A DNA stretch of 64,000 bases from Pseudomonas sp. CC120222-01a (GTDB lineage Bacteria > Pseudomonadota > Gammaproteobacteria > Pseudomonadales > Pseudomonadaceae): NCBI RefSeq assembly GCF_003097235.1, contig NZ_QEQQ01000001.1:521107-585106 (forward strand), given 5' to 3'. The notes beneath the pieces were generated by a model. It was not told the origin of the DNA. It saw only the letters and a program-made list of their open reading frames with translations, and did not search any database. The position numbers were made by a program, and so were the translations under genes. Positions 1-11,636 of this stretch are shown here, in pieces. Position 1 is the stretch's first letter. Every line of letters starts with the position of its first letter.

Positions 1-41
1 TGCAGCGCCGCGACAGACATCCTTGTCCTCGTTCGCAGGCC

Positions 42-72
42 AAAAAAAAGCTGCCATCGATCGATAGCAGCC
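42..72 (-). terminator. Rho-independent terminator of the ABC exporter gene
   Basis: Read on the minus strand, a GCTGC/GCAGC-based hairpin (50-71, extended through an ATCGAT core) is followed directly by eight T residues (the A run at 42-49). It lies about 75 bases past the stop of the leftward ABC exporter gene. The remaining bases 1-148 hold no gene that I can see. Confidence 0.8.
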
Positions 73-148
73 AGGTCGAGCACTTACGCAACAGTTGAAT
101 TCAATACTCTCAGGCAATTGCTACAGAAATGTTACAGCTGCACGACAC

Positions 149-1912
149 TTAGCCCGTGGTGAACTGCAGTTCGGCCAGACGAGCGTACAGCGGGCTTTCT
201 TCGATCAGCTGCCGGTGCGTGCCGACCGCGACCACACGCCCCTTGTCGATCACCGCGATGCGGTCGGCATGCTGCACCGTGGCCAGGCGGTGCGCGATGA
301 CCAGCGTGGTACGCCCGGCCATGAGGCTCGGCAGGGCCTGCTGGATCAGGTGCTCGCTCTGCGCATCGAGGGCGCTGGTGGCTTCGTCGAGCAGCAGGAT
401 CGGCGCATCCACCAACAGCGCCCGGGCAATTGCCAGGCGCTGCTTCTGGCCACCGGAAAGGCCAATGCCGCCCTCGCCCAGCGGCGTCTGGTAACCCTGT
501 GGCAGTTGCCGGATGAATTCGTCGGCGTGGGCGCCCTGGGCTGCCGCCTCGACGTCGGCCAGAGTCGCCTCGGGTCGACCGTAGCGGATGTTGGCCTCAA
601 CCGTGCCGCGGAACAGTGACGGGTTCTGTGCCACCAAGGCGAATTGGCGGCGCAGGTCGTCAGGCTCCAGCGCCGTGATCGGCTGGCCGTCGAGCAAGAT
701 GCGCCCCTGCTGCGGATCGTAGAAGCGCAAGAGCAGGTCGAACAAGGTCGACTTGCCCGCCCCCGACGGCCCCACCAACGCCACGGTCTGGCCTGGTTCG
801 ATGGCCAGGCTGAGGTGGTCGATGGCCGCCACCGATGGCCGCGAGGGATAGGCGAAGGTCAGCTGCTGCAGTTCGATGCGTCCGCTGACACGCTGTTGTG
901 CCAGCGCCTCGGGAACCTCAGGGACCAGGATCGTGCTGTTCGCCGCCAGCAGCTCGGCGATACGCTCGGCAGCCCCTGCAGCGCGCTGCAACTCGCCGAT
1001 CACTTCACTGAGGGTGCCAAAGGCACTGCCGACGATCAGGCTGTAGAACACGAACGCGGCCAGCTCCCCTGCGGAAATGCGCCCGGCGATCACATCCATG
1101 CCGCCCACCCACAGCATGACGCCAACCGCGCCCAGCACCAGCACGATCACCAGGGTGATCAGCCAGGCACGCTGGGCGATACGTTGCCGGGCCACGGCAA
1201 ATGCGGCCTCCACCGTACCGGCGAACAGCTCGCGGTCGCGGGCCTGGTGGTTGTAGGCCTGCACGGTCTTGATCTGCCCCAGGGTCTCGGCCACATAGCT
1301 GCCGACATCGGCCACCCGGTCCTGACTCTGCCGCGACAGGCTGCGCACCCGCCGGCCAAACAGCAGGATCGGCGCCAACACCAGCGGCAATGCCACCACC
1401 ACGATGCTGGTGAGCTTGGGGTTGGTGATGAACAGCAGCACCACACCACCGATCACCATCAGCGCATTGCGCAGGAACATCGACAACGACGAGCCGATCA
1501 CCGACTGCAGCAAAGTCGTGTCGGCAGTCAGCCGCGACTGGATCTCGGAACTGCGGTTATCCTCGAAAAAGCCCGGGTGCAAGCCCACCAGGTGATCGAA
1601 GACCGCGCGGCGGATGTCGGCAACGCAGCGCTCGCCGATCCACGACACCAGGTAGAAGCGGCTGAACGTGCCTGCCGCCAGGGCCAGCACCAGCACCAGG
1701 AACAGGCCGATGGTCTGGTTCAACTGGTGCGCCGAGCGGGTCATGAAACCCTGATCGACCAGCAGGCGGATACCCTGGCCCATGGACAGGGTGATGCCGG
1801 CGGTGACCACCAGCGCCAGCAGGGCCAGCAGCGCCTGGCGACGGTACGGACGCATGAACTGCCAGGCCAGGCGCAGGGCACGGCGTTGGCGAGAGGAAGC
1901 CGAATCGGGCAT
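149..1912 (-). CDS. MsbA-type ABC exporter, fused permease and ATPase
   Basis: A half-transporter of about 587 residues with an N-terminal six-helix exporter membrane domain and a C-terminal nucleotide-binding domain; it would act as an inner-membrane homodimer. Visible motifs are Walker A (GPSGAGKST, around residue 381), the signature LSGGQKQR (around 483), Walker B LLLDEATSALD (around 504) and the H-loop (IAHRL). I chose the ATG at 1912 (MPDSASS...) because the upstream in-frame extension looks unlike the family N-terminus. Family knowledge places such proteins in export of lipids or hydrophobic compounds; the substrate cannot be read from sequence. A clear terminator follows, and it is a single-gene unit divergent from the next small gene. 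Confidence 0.88.
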   Translation of the reverse strand: MPDSASSRQRRALRLAWQFMRPYRRQALLALLALVVTAGITLSMGQGIRLLVDQGFMTRSAHQLNQTIGLFLVLVLALAAGTFSRFYLVSWIGERCVADIRRAVFDHLVGLHPGFFEDNRSSEIQSRLTADTTLLQSVIGSSLSMFLRNALMVIGGVVLLFITNPKLTSIVVVALPLVLAPILLFGRRVRSLSRQSQDRVADVGSYVAETLGQIKTVQAYNHQARDRELFAGTVEAAFAVARQRIAQRAWLITLVIVLVLGAVGVMLWVGGMDVIAGRISAGELAAFVFYSLIVGSAFGTLSEVIGELQRAAGAAERIAELLAANSTILVPEVPEALAQQRVSGRIELQQLTFAYPSRPSVAAIDHLSLAIEPGQTVALVGPSGAGKSTLFDLLLRFYDPQQGRILLDGQPITALEPDDLRRQFALVAQNPSLFRGTVEANIRYGRPEATLADVEAAAQGAHADEFIRQLPQGYQTPLGEGGIGLSGGQKQRLAIARALLVDAPILLLDEATSALDAQSEHLIQQALPSLMAGRTTLVIAHRLATVQHADRIAVIDKGRVVAVGTHRQLIEESPLYARLAELQFTTG

Positions 1913-2116
1913 GACATGAACCAGAAAAGCCGGAAGATTGAAGACTACCATTCATCCACGCAGGCAGTGCCTATAACCCATCGATCTAACAGGTCTCTGG
2001 AGCTTTGCCGCGCTTTCTGCTGGACTGTGCAGGCCTTGGTGCACACGATAACTTTTGTAACAGGCCAGTCACGGCGCAGGGTTAACCTGAGCCTGAACCT
2101 GATGAGGAGATATTCA

Positions 2117-2290
2117 ATGAGCTTGCAACATGGCAGCGACACCGTGAAACCGCAGAGCAAACCACAACCCAAGGCCTGTGGTTCGATCATCGACGCCCAG
2201 GGCCGCGAGATCGAGATCACCGAACAGATGATCCAGAAGGCCTGCAAGGAGCTGGAAGACAGCCGCGTTAAGAAAGTACGCCACGGCTGA
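2117..2290 (+). CDS. PA1571 family small protein
   Basis: A 57-residue basic, hydrophilic protein beginning MSLQHGSDTVKPQ with no membrane segment or known catalytic motif. The start at 2117 is set by a strong GAGGAGA ribosome-binding site at 2104-2110. I recognise it as resembling the short Pseudomonas proteins named after PA1571; their function is unknown. It has its own terminator just downstream, so it is probably a monocistronic unit transcribed from the region shared with the divergent ABC exporter gene. Confidence 0.75.
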   Translation: MSLQHGSDTVKPQSKPQPKACGSIIDAQGREIEITEQMIQKACKELEDSRVKKVRHG

Positions 2291-2305
2291 AGCAAGAATG
2301 CTTTG

Positions 2306-2338
2306 AAACCCGGCTATATGCCGGGTTTTTTGTTTTTA
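2306..2338 (+). terminator. Rho-independent terminator after the PA1571-family gene
   Basis: Stem AAACCCGGC (2306-2314), loop TATAT, stem GCCGGGTTT (2320-2328), followed by a T-rich tail (TTTGTTTTT). It starts 16 bases after the stop codon. Confidence 0.9.
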
Positions 2339-2344
2339 CCTGTA

Positions 2345-2441
2345 CTGGCCTCTTCGCGGGTAAACCCGCTCCCACAGAGACATCACTCACCTCAATGCAG
2401 TGATAAACCTGTGGGAGCGGGTTTACCCGCGAAGGGGCCAG
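2345..2441. repeat. Pair of inverted P. putida REP elements
   Basis: Two 33-base REP-type units in opposite orientation, at 2345-2377 and 2409-2441, each carrying the CTTCGCGGG...CCCGCTCC core characteristic of P. putida REPs, with a 31-base spacer. The pair sits between convergent genes (the small + strand gene and pdxB on -), the usual place for these elements. Confidence 0.85.
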
Positions 2442-2459
2442 TGCAGGCTTATCGGGCAA

Positions 2460-3602
2460 TCAGGCCAACACGCCGCCCAGGGCATTGACCATCTGCGCCA
2501 ACTGCGGCGCCTCGCCCCTCACACGCACCGCCAGCCCTTCGATCTCCCGGCGCGGTGGATACTGCTTGCGCAACTGGTCGAACGCCGCCCGCTGCTCGGC
2601 CACATCGTCACTCAGGCTGCGACGGAAATCGGCATCGTCACGGCGTGGGTCATACACCGCCCGGCACAGCGCCGCCAGGGCCCAGGCAGGCTCCGCCGTG
2701 CCGTCCAACTCGATTTGCGCCAACGGCGAAGGTGGCAGCAGGTCGGCCAGCTGCACCTTTTCGGCCTCTCCCAGATATCGGCACAAGGCCTGATAGATCT
2801 GCGCCGTGCCGCGCTGGCGGCCATCCAGGCTATAACCGGCAATGTGCGGCGTGGCCAGCGTGCACAGGTCTGCCAATTGCAGGTCGACCTGTGGCTCGCC
2901 TTCCCAGACATCGAGCACCGCGTGCACGTCTTCGCGATCCAGCAGCAGCTCGCGTAGCGCCGAGTTGTCCACCACTGGCCCGCGGCTGGCGTTGAGCAAC
3001 CAGGCACCGGGGCGCAGCTGCGCCAGCTGCGCTTCACCGAGCAGGTGCCAGGTCGGATGTTCGCCGCCGCGCTGCAGCGGAGTGTGCAGGCTGATCACAT
3101 CGCACTGTTCAAGGATCGTCGCCAGGCTGACGAAATCACCGCCCTCGGCTGCCTGGCGCAGCGGGTCGCAGACCAGCACCTTCCAGCCCAAGCCGTGCAG
3201 TACTCGCACCAGGCGGCCACCCACTTCACCGGCGCCGACCACCCCGTAGGTGCGTTGCGCCAGTGCCACGCCGTCCAGGTCAGCCAGGGTCAGCAGGCTG
3301 CCCAGTACGTAATCGACCACGCCACGGGCATTGCAGCCGGGTGCGCTGCGCCAGTGGATGCCGGTTTCGGCGAAGTAGTCCAGGTCCAGGTGGTCGGTGC
3401 CGATGGTGCAAGTGCCGACAAAGCGCACCTTGCTGCCTTCGAGCAGTTGCCGGTCGACCTTGGTCACCGAGCGCACAAGCAGCACATCGGCGTCCTTGAC
3501 GCTGGCGGCGTCGAGGCTGCGGCCGGGATAACGGCGGATCTCGCCGAAGCCTTCGAAGAAGGCATCGAGCAGCGGGATATTCTCGTCGGCAACTATCAGC
3601 AT
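2460..3602 (-). CDS. pdxB: Erythronate-4-phosphate dehydrogenase
   Basis: PdxB oxidises 4-phospho-D-erythronate to 2-oxo-3-hydroxy-4-phosphobutanoate, the second step of the DXP-dependent pyridoxal 5'-phosphate pathway, in the cytoplasm. The 380-residue protein has the D-2-hydroxyacid dehydrogenase layout: N-terminal catalytic half-domain, the NAD-binding GAGEVGG turn near residue 120, then the catalytic Arg in NASRGPVVD (about 206), Glu in VWEGEP (about 235) and His in TPHIAGYS (about 252). A PdxB dimerisation domain follows (about 290-380). Length matches the family. It lies 60 bases downstream of tusA on the same strand and may be co-transcribed with it. Confidence 0.95.
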   Translation of the reverse strand: MLIVADENIPLLDAFFEGFGEIRRYPGRSLDAASVKDADVLLVRSVTKVDRQLLEGSKVRFVGTCTIGTDHLDLDYFAETGIHWRSAPGCNARGVVDYVLGSLLTLADLDGVALAQRTYGVVGAGEVGGRLVRVLHGLGWKVLVCDPLRQAAEGGDFVSLATILEQCDVISLHTPLQRGGEHPTWHLLGEAQLAQLRPGAWLLNASRGPVVDNSALRELLLDREDVHAVLDVWEGEPQVDLQLADLCTLATPHIAGYSLDGRQRGTAQIYQALCRYLGEAEKVQLADLLPPSPLAQIELDGTAEPAWALAALCRAVYDPRRDDADFRRSLSDDVAEQRAAFDQLRKQYPPRREIEGLAVRVRGEAPQLAQMVNALGGVLA

Positions 3603-3662
3603 GGCGCTCTCCTGTCTGGGGAGCGCAGTGTAGGCGCTACGTGAGGTGTGTTCCAGCGCGGT

Positions 3663-3905
3663 TCAGTCGGCTTTCTTGCGGATCCAGTACAGGTAGGTGC
3701 CGGCTTCTTCCTGCTGCTCGAGCAATTCGTGGCCGAGGAAGTTGCAGAACTTGGGGATGTCACGGCGGGTCGACGGGTCGGTGGCGATGACCTTGAGCAG
3801 GCCGCCAGCGGCCAGGTTGCGTACGTGCTGGTGCAGCATCATCACCGGCTCGGGGCAATTCAAGCCGGTGGCGTCGAGGATGGCATCGGGGGTGAAATCA
3901 GTCAT
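3663..3905 (-). CDS. tusA: Sulfurtransferase TusA
   Basis: An 80-residue TusA/SirA-like protein. It accepts sulfur as a persulfide on its conserved cysteine (Cys17 in GLNCPEPVM) and passes it on in the relay used for tRNA 2-thiouridine synthesis and other sulfur-transfer routes. The CPEPVM signature and the two-layer alpha/beta length fit the family exactly. It lies between rlmM (upstream, separated by a long palindrome) and pdxB (downstream) on the minus strand. Confidence 0.94.
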   Translation of the reverse strand: MTDFTPDAILDATGLNCPEPVMMLHQHVRNLAAGGLLKVIATDPSTRRDIPKFCNFLGHELLEQQEEAGTYLYWIRKKAD

Positions 3906-4264
3906 GGGGGGCTCCGCAAATGATCGCTATTGTGGCGCATCCGGTCGTGTCGACCAAGAGGTGGAGCGCTGGTGCATGGCTTAAGTGTGCGTGTGCGTTG
4001 AGATCGAGCGCCGCCCGCGCGGCGCATCGCGAGCTGCGCTCGCTCCTACGTTTGTTTCTGGCCAGTAACGCCTGTGACAGGCGCGCGCGACCGCCTTGTT
4101 GGTACGCCGCGATATCGCGCCATGCGCCAAAGCGCTCGCGCGCAAATCTCACTGGAATAATTGGCCCGAAACAAACGTAGGAGCGAGCGCAGCTCGCGAT
4201 GCGCCGCGCGGGCGGCGCTCGGTTTCGACGCAGACAAAGCACTCAAGACTTGCGCCTGGCAACA
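3906..4264. repeat. Gene-free stretch dominated by a long imperfect palindrome
   Basis: Two perfectly complementary 54-base arms (4005-4058 and 4168-4221) flank a 109-base centre that holds a CGCGATATCGCG palindrome near 4108-4119. Partial complementarity extends inward and outward (roughly 3982-4246), so the whole tract is one large imperfect palindrome. Arms start with an alternating GC block (GAGCGCCGCCCGCGCGG-like) and carry a REP-like core. Short ORFs on both strands encode near-identical peptides from the two arms, which is an artefact of the symmetry. It separates rlmM from tusA. Confidence 0.85.
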
Positions 4265-5329
4265 TCAACGCGGTTTCAAATCAAGCCTGCGCAGGTGGCA
4301 CGTCACTTCCTCACGGTCGTGATACAGCTGCTTGCAGGCAATCGACACCTTGACCTTGCGCGCCTTGAACGTCGCCTCCATGCGGTCCAGCAACCGGCGC
4401 ACCTCGGCATAGCGCTGCTTCATCGGCAATTTCAGGTTGACCACGGCCTCACGGCACAGCCCCTCTCCCAGCCAGGTCTCGATCAGCGAGGTGGTACGCG
4501 CCGGTTTCTCGACGATATCGCAGACCATCCAGTCCACCGGCTGCTTTGGCTGCCAGGTGAAACCGTCCGCCATCAGGTGCTCTACCAGCCCGGTTTCCAT
4601 CAGGCTCTCGGCCATCGGTCCATTGTCGATGGCGGTGACCAGCATGCCACGGCGCACCAGCTGGTAGGTCCAGCCGCCTGGCGAAGCACCCAGGTCGACA
4701 CCCTTCATGTCGTCGCCAAGGCGCTGTTCCCACTGCTCACGCGGGATGAACTGGTGCCACGCCTCTTCCAGCTTGAGGGTCGAACGGCTGGGCGCCTCGC
4801 GGGGGAATTTCAGGCGCGGGATACCCATCGGCCACAGCGCGCTATTGTTCACCTCGGCCATGCCAACGAATACCCGGCGGCCGCTGATGAAGGTCAGCAG
4901 CAGGCGCGGCAAGCTGGCGTTGTCGACCAGACGGCCCGCCTTTTCAAGGGCCTTGCGCAACGGCACTTCGAATTTGCGGCAGAAGGTCGACAGTTCCTTG
5001 CCGTCGTTGCTGTCCAGTACTTCCAGCCACAGGCTGCCAAATACCGGTTGCCCGGCCAGATGCTCCAGCAGCACGCTGATGCGATCGGTTTCCGGCAATT
5101 CGATATACGTGCCTCGCGCCCACTGGCGCGGGAAGATCAGCTGCGCGAAACGCAGTTGGGCCATCAGGCGTTCGGCACCTTCGGCCTCGGCACAGACGAA
5201 CTCGGCACAAGCACTCTGCGGCTTGCCCTTGGCATAGCCGGCTACACCCAGCTGGGCGGCATGTTCGCTGATCTCGGCGCAGACCTCACCCTCGAAACCG
5301 GGCCGGCAATGCATGAACAGGGTATTCAT
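4265..5329 (-). CDS. rlmM: 23S rRNA (cytidine-2498-2'-O)-methyltransferase RlmM
   Basis: RlmM methylates the 2'-O of C2498 in 23S rRNA using SAM. The 354-residue protein has an N-terminal THUMP-like region (MNTLFMHCRPGFEGEV...) and a C-terminal Rossmann methyltransferase domain with the SAM-binding motif DLGASPGGWT near residue 216. Family length is about 355. The start is supported by a GGAG ribosome-binding site six bases upstream of the ATG. It is divergent from acnA across about 220 bases. Confidence 0.95.
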   Translation of the reverse strand: MNTLFMHCRPGFEGEVCAEISEHAAQLGVAGYAKGKPQSACAEFVCAEAEGAERLMAQLRFAQLIFPRQWARGTYIELPETDRISVLLEHLAGQPVFGSLWLEVLDSNDGKELSTFCRKFEVPLRKALEKAGRLVDNASLPRLLLTFISGRRVFVGMAEVNNSALWPMGIPRLKFPREAPSRSTLKLEEAWHQFIPREQWEQRLGDDMKGVDLGASPGGWTYQLVRRGMLVTAIDNGPMAESLMETGLVEHLMADGFTWQPKQPVDWMVCDIVEKPARTTSLIETWLGEGLCREAVVNLKLPMKQRYAEVRRLLDRMEATFKARKVKVSIACKQLYHDREEVTCHLRRLDLKPR

Positions 5330-5551
5330 CTTTCACTCCACTACGGCTGGCGCGCTACGGGCGCCGGCAGGGCGGCGATAATAAAGGAAGATCGGAACCT
5401 GCGACATGCCCCGCCGGTCCAGAAAAGAGTCAGGGGCACCAAACGGAGCTAACCTGACCATTCAGCCAGGTCCGTGCCGTGCGGGCCGAAACAGCGCGGT
5501 GGCACCGGCCATGACCAGCCGTGCCGGGCCCCGCCGCACAAGGAGTTGGCA

Positions 5552-8293
<2,742 letters not shown>

Positions 8294-8600
8294 TCGCCCC
8301 CGCCCGCTCAACGCCTTTTGCATCAAGCGCCGCACCTGCGGCGCTCGATGCACATGACCACAAGAAAAGTCAGCCTTTGACAGTAGCGCTTTAGTGGCCG
8401 CTCAGTCATCATTGGCCCGATTTGTCATCTAACAGTCATAAACGTGGGTATATAAGCCGCATTCTCAGCGCCGGACCTCGTTCTCCCTTACTGCATTCGC
8501 AGTGATGGCCAATTGCCCTAGATCAAGTAAATTAAATATCCATTCAATAAAACCAGTGGCTTGCCGATATCTGTCGAAAGCCTTACGGACGATTCAGCTC
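8294..8600 (+). other. Intergenic region between acnA and aer
   Basis: 307 bases without a gene. It contains a GC-rich hairpin at 8319-8352 (AGCGCCGC ACCT GCGGCGCT, extended by TGCATC/GATGCA with one mismatch, no T run) that may end acnA transcription. It also contains a probable FliA promoter at 8544-8570 close to aer. The central part (8395-8530) is AT-rich. Confidence 0.6.
8544..8570 (+). promoter_or_regulatory. Probable sigma-28 (FliA) promoter of aer
   Basis: TCAATAAA (8544-8551), an exact 11-base spacer, then GCCGATAT (8563-8570). This matches the flagellar sigma-28 layout (TAAAGTTT or TCAAGTTT, N11, GCCGATAA) with a 7/8 match at -10 and a weaker -35. It lies 30 bases upstream of the aer start. 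Chemoreceptor genes are commonly FliA-dependent, which supports the reading. Confidence 0.6.
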
Positions 8601-10166
8601 ATGCGCAACAACCAGCCGATTACCCAGAGGGAACGGACTTTCCCTGCCCACCAGCGGTTGATCTCCACCACCAATGCCAAGGGTGTGATCACCTACTGCA
8701 ACGATGCATTCGTCGAGATCAGCGGTTTCACCCGCGAAGAGCTGATTGGCGCACCCCACAACCTGGTGCGCCACCCCGATGTGCCGACTGCGGTGTTTGC
8801 CCACATGTGGCAAACCCTCAAGCAAGGCTTGCCGTGGATGGGCATCGTCAAGAACCGTTGCAAATCCGGCGATCACTACTGGGTAAATGCCTACGTCACG
8901 CCGATTTTCGAGAACAACCAGGTCGTCGGCTTCGAGTCGGTGCGGGTCAAGCCTACCGCCGAGCAGATCCGCCGTGCCGAAGCCCTGTACCAGCGCATCA
9001 ACGATGGCAAGACCGCCATCCCGCGCCGCGATCGCTGGCTGCCGGTGCTGCAGGACTGGTTGCCGTTCATCCTGATCAGCCAGGTCGGTTTCCTGATTGG
9101 CAACTGGCTCGGTCACTCGTGGGGCTTCGCACTGGCCGCCGGTTTGTCGGTACCGCTCGGTCTGCTCGGCCTGGGCTGGCAGCAGCGAGGCCTGAAGCGC
9201 CTGCTGCGCCTGGCCGAACAGACCACCTCCGACCCGCTGATCGCGCAGATGTACACCGACAGCCGTGGGGTACAGGCTCGCCTGGAAATGGCCATGCTCA
9301 GCCAGGACGCACGCATGAAGACCTGCCTGACCCGCCTGCAGGACAGCGCCGAGCACCTCAGCGACCAGGCGCGCCAGTCCGATGCCCTGGCGCACAAGAG
9401 CTCCTCTGGCCTGGAGCGCCAGCGCGTGGAGACCGAACAGGTCGCCGCCGCCGTCAACCAGATGGCCGCCACCACCCAGGAAGTGGCCAACCACGTGCAA
9501 CGCACCGCAGACGCTACCCAGGAAGCCAACCGCCTGACCAGCCAGGGCCGGCAGATCGCCGGGGAAACCCGCGACGCCATCGAGCGCCTGTCGACCGCCG
9601 TGGGCGAAACCGGCCAGACCGTGACCCAGCTGGCCAAGGACAGTGACGAGATCGGTGGCGTGGTCGATGTGATCAAGGGCATCGCCGATCAGACCAACCT
9701 GCTGGCGCTCAACGCCGCCATCGAAGCGGCCCGCGCCGGCGAGATGGGCCGTGGTTTTGCCGTGGTCGCCGACGAGGTACGCCAGCTGGCCCAGCGCACC
9801 GCCGAATCGACCGGGCAGATCCATGGCCTGATCGCCAAGCTGCAACAAACAGCCAACAACGCCGTGCTGACCATGGAAACCGGTCACCGCCAGGCCCAGG
9901 AAGGCGTTGACCGCGTCATGCAGGCCGACCAGGCACTGGTCGGGATCAGCGAAGCAGTGGCCAATATCACTGACATGGCGACCCAGATTGCCGCCGCTAC
10001 TGAAGAACAGACGGCAGTGGCCGACGAGATCAGCCGCAACATCAGCACCATCGCCCAGCTGGCCGACCAGACAGCCGAACAGGCGCAACATTCGGCACTG
10101 CTCAGCGAAGAGCTGACCAGCACTGCCGGCAGCCAGTATTCGCTGGTGGAGCGGTTTAACCGCTAA
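8601..10166 (+). CDS. aer: Aerotaxis receptor Aer (PAS-containing methyl-accepting chemotaxis protein)
   Basis: A 521-residue energy/aerotaxis transducer. The N-terminal PAS domain (about 20-120; [20 protein letters not shown]) would bind FAD and sense redox state. A hydrophobic hairpin follows (about 153-195), which anchors it in the inner membrane without a periplasmic sensor domain. The C-terminal signalling domain ends in the highly conserved MCP tip [18 protein letters not shown] (about 365-382), which contacts CheA/CheW. The start at 8601 ([15 protein letters not shown]) gives the usual Aer N-terminus. Likely transcribed from the FliA-type promoter just upstream. Confidence 0.92.
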   Translation: MRNNQPITQRERTFPAHQRLISTTNAKGVITYCNDAFVEISGFTREELIGAPHNLVRHPDVPTAVFAHMWQTLKQGLPWMGIVKNRCKSGDHYWVNAYVTPIFENNQVVGFESVRVKPTAEQIRRAEALYQRINDGKTAIPRRDRWLPVLQDWLPFILISQVGFLIGNWLGHSWGFALAAGLSVPLGLLGLGWQQRGLKRLLRLAEQTTSDPLIAQMYTDSRGVQARLEMAMLSQDARMKTCLTRLQDSAEHLSDQARQSDALAHKSSSGLERQRVETEQVAAAVNQMAATTQEVANHVQRTADATQEANRLTSQGRQIAGETRDAIERLSTAVGETGQTVTQLAKDSDEIGGVVDVIKGIADQTNLLALNAAIEAARAGEMGRGFAVVADEVRQLAQRTAESTGQIHGLIAKLQQTANNAVLTMETGHRQAQEGVDRVMQADQALVGISEAVANITDMATQIAAATEEQTAVADEISRNISTIAQLADQTAEQAQHSALLSEELTSTAGSQYSLVERFNR

Positions 10167-10178
10167 CGGCCGACGCCT

Positions 10179-10312
10179 GCGCGATCTCTGTAGGAGCGGC
10201 CTTGCGTCGCGAAAGGGCTGCAACGCAGCCCCAGCGATCTTGCAGTAGGGCAAATATTTGGGGCTGCTTTGCAGCCCTTTCGCGACGCAAGGCCGCTCCT
10301 ACACAGATCGCG
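10179..10312. repeat. Long inverted REP pair between convergent genes
   Basis: Arms of about 54 bases (10179-10232 and 10259-10312) are almost perfectly complementary and contain GTAGGAGCGGCCTTGCGTCG-type REP sequence. The 26-base centre is AT-rich. It lies between aer (+) and the pseudouridine synthase gene (-) and could act as a two-way transcription end. Confidence 0.85.
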
Positions 10313-10322
10313 CACAGGCGCA

Positions 10323-11207
10323 TCACCAGTCCAGTGTCAGCCGGCTCTCGAAGTAGCGGTCCTCGCCGGTCAACGGATCGGCAAATCGCAAGCTCTGCGC
10401 CAGCAGCTTCAATGGCCGCTGATAGTCGTCCTCTTCCTTGAGCAACTCGGGATAGAACGGGTCATTGCAGATCCCCGCCCCCAACGCCGCCATGTGCACA
10501 CGCAACTGATGGGTCTTGCCCGTTACCGGCGACAGCCCGTAGCGCCACAACTCGCCCTGCTTCTCCAGCACTTCGGCAAAGGTCTCACTGTTAGGTTCGC
10601 CTGGCACTTCGTGCATGCGGAAGAACGGCTCGCCATGCACCAGGCGACTCTTGTGCACCAAGGGGAATACATGCTGCGGCAAGGCACCAGCGATGGCTTG
10701 ATAGCGCTTGTCGATCCGCCGCTCCGGGAACAACCGCTGATACGCACTGCGCGTCTGTGGATTGGCAGAGAACAACACCAGCCCGGCGGTGTGCCGGTCG
10801 ATGCGATGCAATGGCACCAGATGCGGGTTGTCCAGGCGGCGGATCAGGCGACGCAACAGGGTTTGTTCGACGTATTCACCGGTTGGCGTCACCGGCAAAA
10901 AGTGTGGTTTGTCGGCCACCACCAGGTGCTCATCCACATGCAGGATGGTTTCCTGCACCGGAATCGGCCGCTCGTTGGGCACCTCGCGAAAATAGTGCAG
11001 GCGCATGCCGCGACGGTACGGCAAGTCGGCGGCAATCGCCCTGCCCTCGGCATCGAGCACCCGGCCGCGGGCGAAACGATCGAGCCACTGCGTGCGCTCG
11101 ATGGCCTTGAAATGGTCACACAGGCAATCGAGCACCGTCGCCCAGTTGCCGGGTGGCAGGCAGACCGTGCTGGCTTGCTGGTGGGCGGGGTCGAAAGGCG
11201 TGGTCAT
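10323..11207 (-). CDS. RluA-family pseudouridine synthase
   Basis: A 294-residue protein with the RluA-family catalytic motif HRIDRHTAGLVLF (Asp about residue 131 is the expected nucleophile) and the KxxHQLRVH-type motif (GKTHQLRVHMAALG) near residue 240. It should isomerise a uridine in rRNA or tRNA; the target base cannot be told from sequence. There is no S4 domain. I chose ATG 11207 (MTTPFDPAHQQ) as start because it leaves 29 bases after the upstream gene rather than an overlap into it. The upstream gene is LexA-controlled, so the two could share SOS-linked transcription. Confidence 0.88.
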   Translation of the reverse strand: MTTPFDPAHQQASTVCLPPGNWATVLDCLCDHFKAIERTQWLDRFARGRVLDAEGRAIAADLPYRRGMRLHYFREVPNERPIPVQETILHVDEHLVVADKPHFLPVTPTGEYVEQTLLRRLIRRLDNPHLVPLHRIDRHTAGLVLFSANPQTRSAYQRLFPERRIDKRYQAIAGALPQHVFPLVHKSRLVHGEPFFRMHEVPGEPNSETFAEVLEKQGELWRYGLSPVTGKTHQLRVHMAALGAGICNDPFYPELLKEEDDYQRPLKLLAQSLRFADPLTGEDRYFESRLTLDW

Positions 11208-11236
11208 GGCAAGGCTCGGGCAATCAAAGCCGGGCA

Positions 11237-11566
11237 TTATCCCCCAAGCCCGGCACCCCAACCAGCCTCGACCATCCCTTCACTGTGCGCCTTCAAGCAG
11301 CGCAGCACCTGCACAGGCTCCCAACGCCCAGGATCATAGAGTGCATAGACCAGCCCCTGGTAACCCACGACATCCAGGCCCCGGTGGTAACCGGCACGCT
11401 GGAACAAGGCCTCGATCTCTGCAAAACACGTGTTGAAATGCACCTTGCCAAATGGCGTACGGTCATCGGTGACCAGGCCTTCGAGGCGCAATTCCAGCAC
11501 GGCGTCGCACACCCGCTCCACCGGCATGCGGTTGACGCTGTACTTGAGTTGCTCGACGTTGAGCAT
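11237..11566 (-). CDS. Unknown protein under a LexA box
   Basis: A 109-residue protein (MLNVEQLKYSVNRMPVERVCDAVLELRLEGLV...) that I do not recognise. It is soluble, without signal peptide or membrane segment; the first 45 residues suggest a small helical domain. A GAGG ribosome-binding site lies seven bases before the ATG, and a near-consensus LexA operator sits 15 bases before the ATG, over the predicted transcription start, so the gene should be induced by DNA damage. It is followed after 29 bases by the RluA-family gene on the same strand. Confidence 0.75.
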   Translation of the reverse strand: MLNVEQLKYSVNRMPVERVCDAVLELRLEGLVTDDRTPFGKVHFNTCFAEIEALFQRAGYHRGLDVVGYQGLVYALYDPGRWEPVQVLRCLKAHSEGMVEAGWGAGLGG

Positions 11567-11581
11567 GGCTTTACCTCGACA

Positions 11582-11625
11582 CTGTATTTATATACAGCAT
11601 ACGAAGAGCGATACCGCTGCGTCAA
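11582..11625 (-). promoter_or_regulatory. LexA (SOS) box overlapping a sigma-70 promoter
   Basis: The 16-base sequence CTGTATTTATATACAG (11582-11597) matches the gamma-proteobacterial LexA consensus CTG(N10)CAG with its TA-rich core. On the minus strand a promoter TTGACG (11620-11625), 18-base spacer, TATGCT (11596-11601) places the start point inside the box, the typical geometry for LexA repression. Confidence 0.85.
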
Positions 11626-11636
11626 TCGTTCGAACG

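Noticed and set aside
2341..2445. Possible CRISPR-like repeats
   Set aside because: The repeated units are inverted pairs with REP cores, two per site, not direct repeats with unique spacers.
3920..4246. Short overlapping ORFs on both strands encoding nearly the same Ala/Arg/Leu peptide
   Set aside because: The similarity comes from the two arms of a palindrome, not from paralogous genes.
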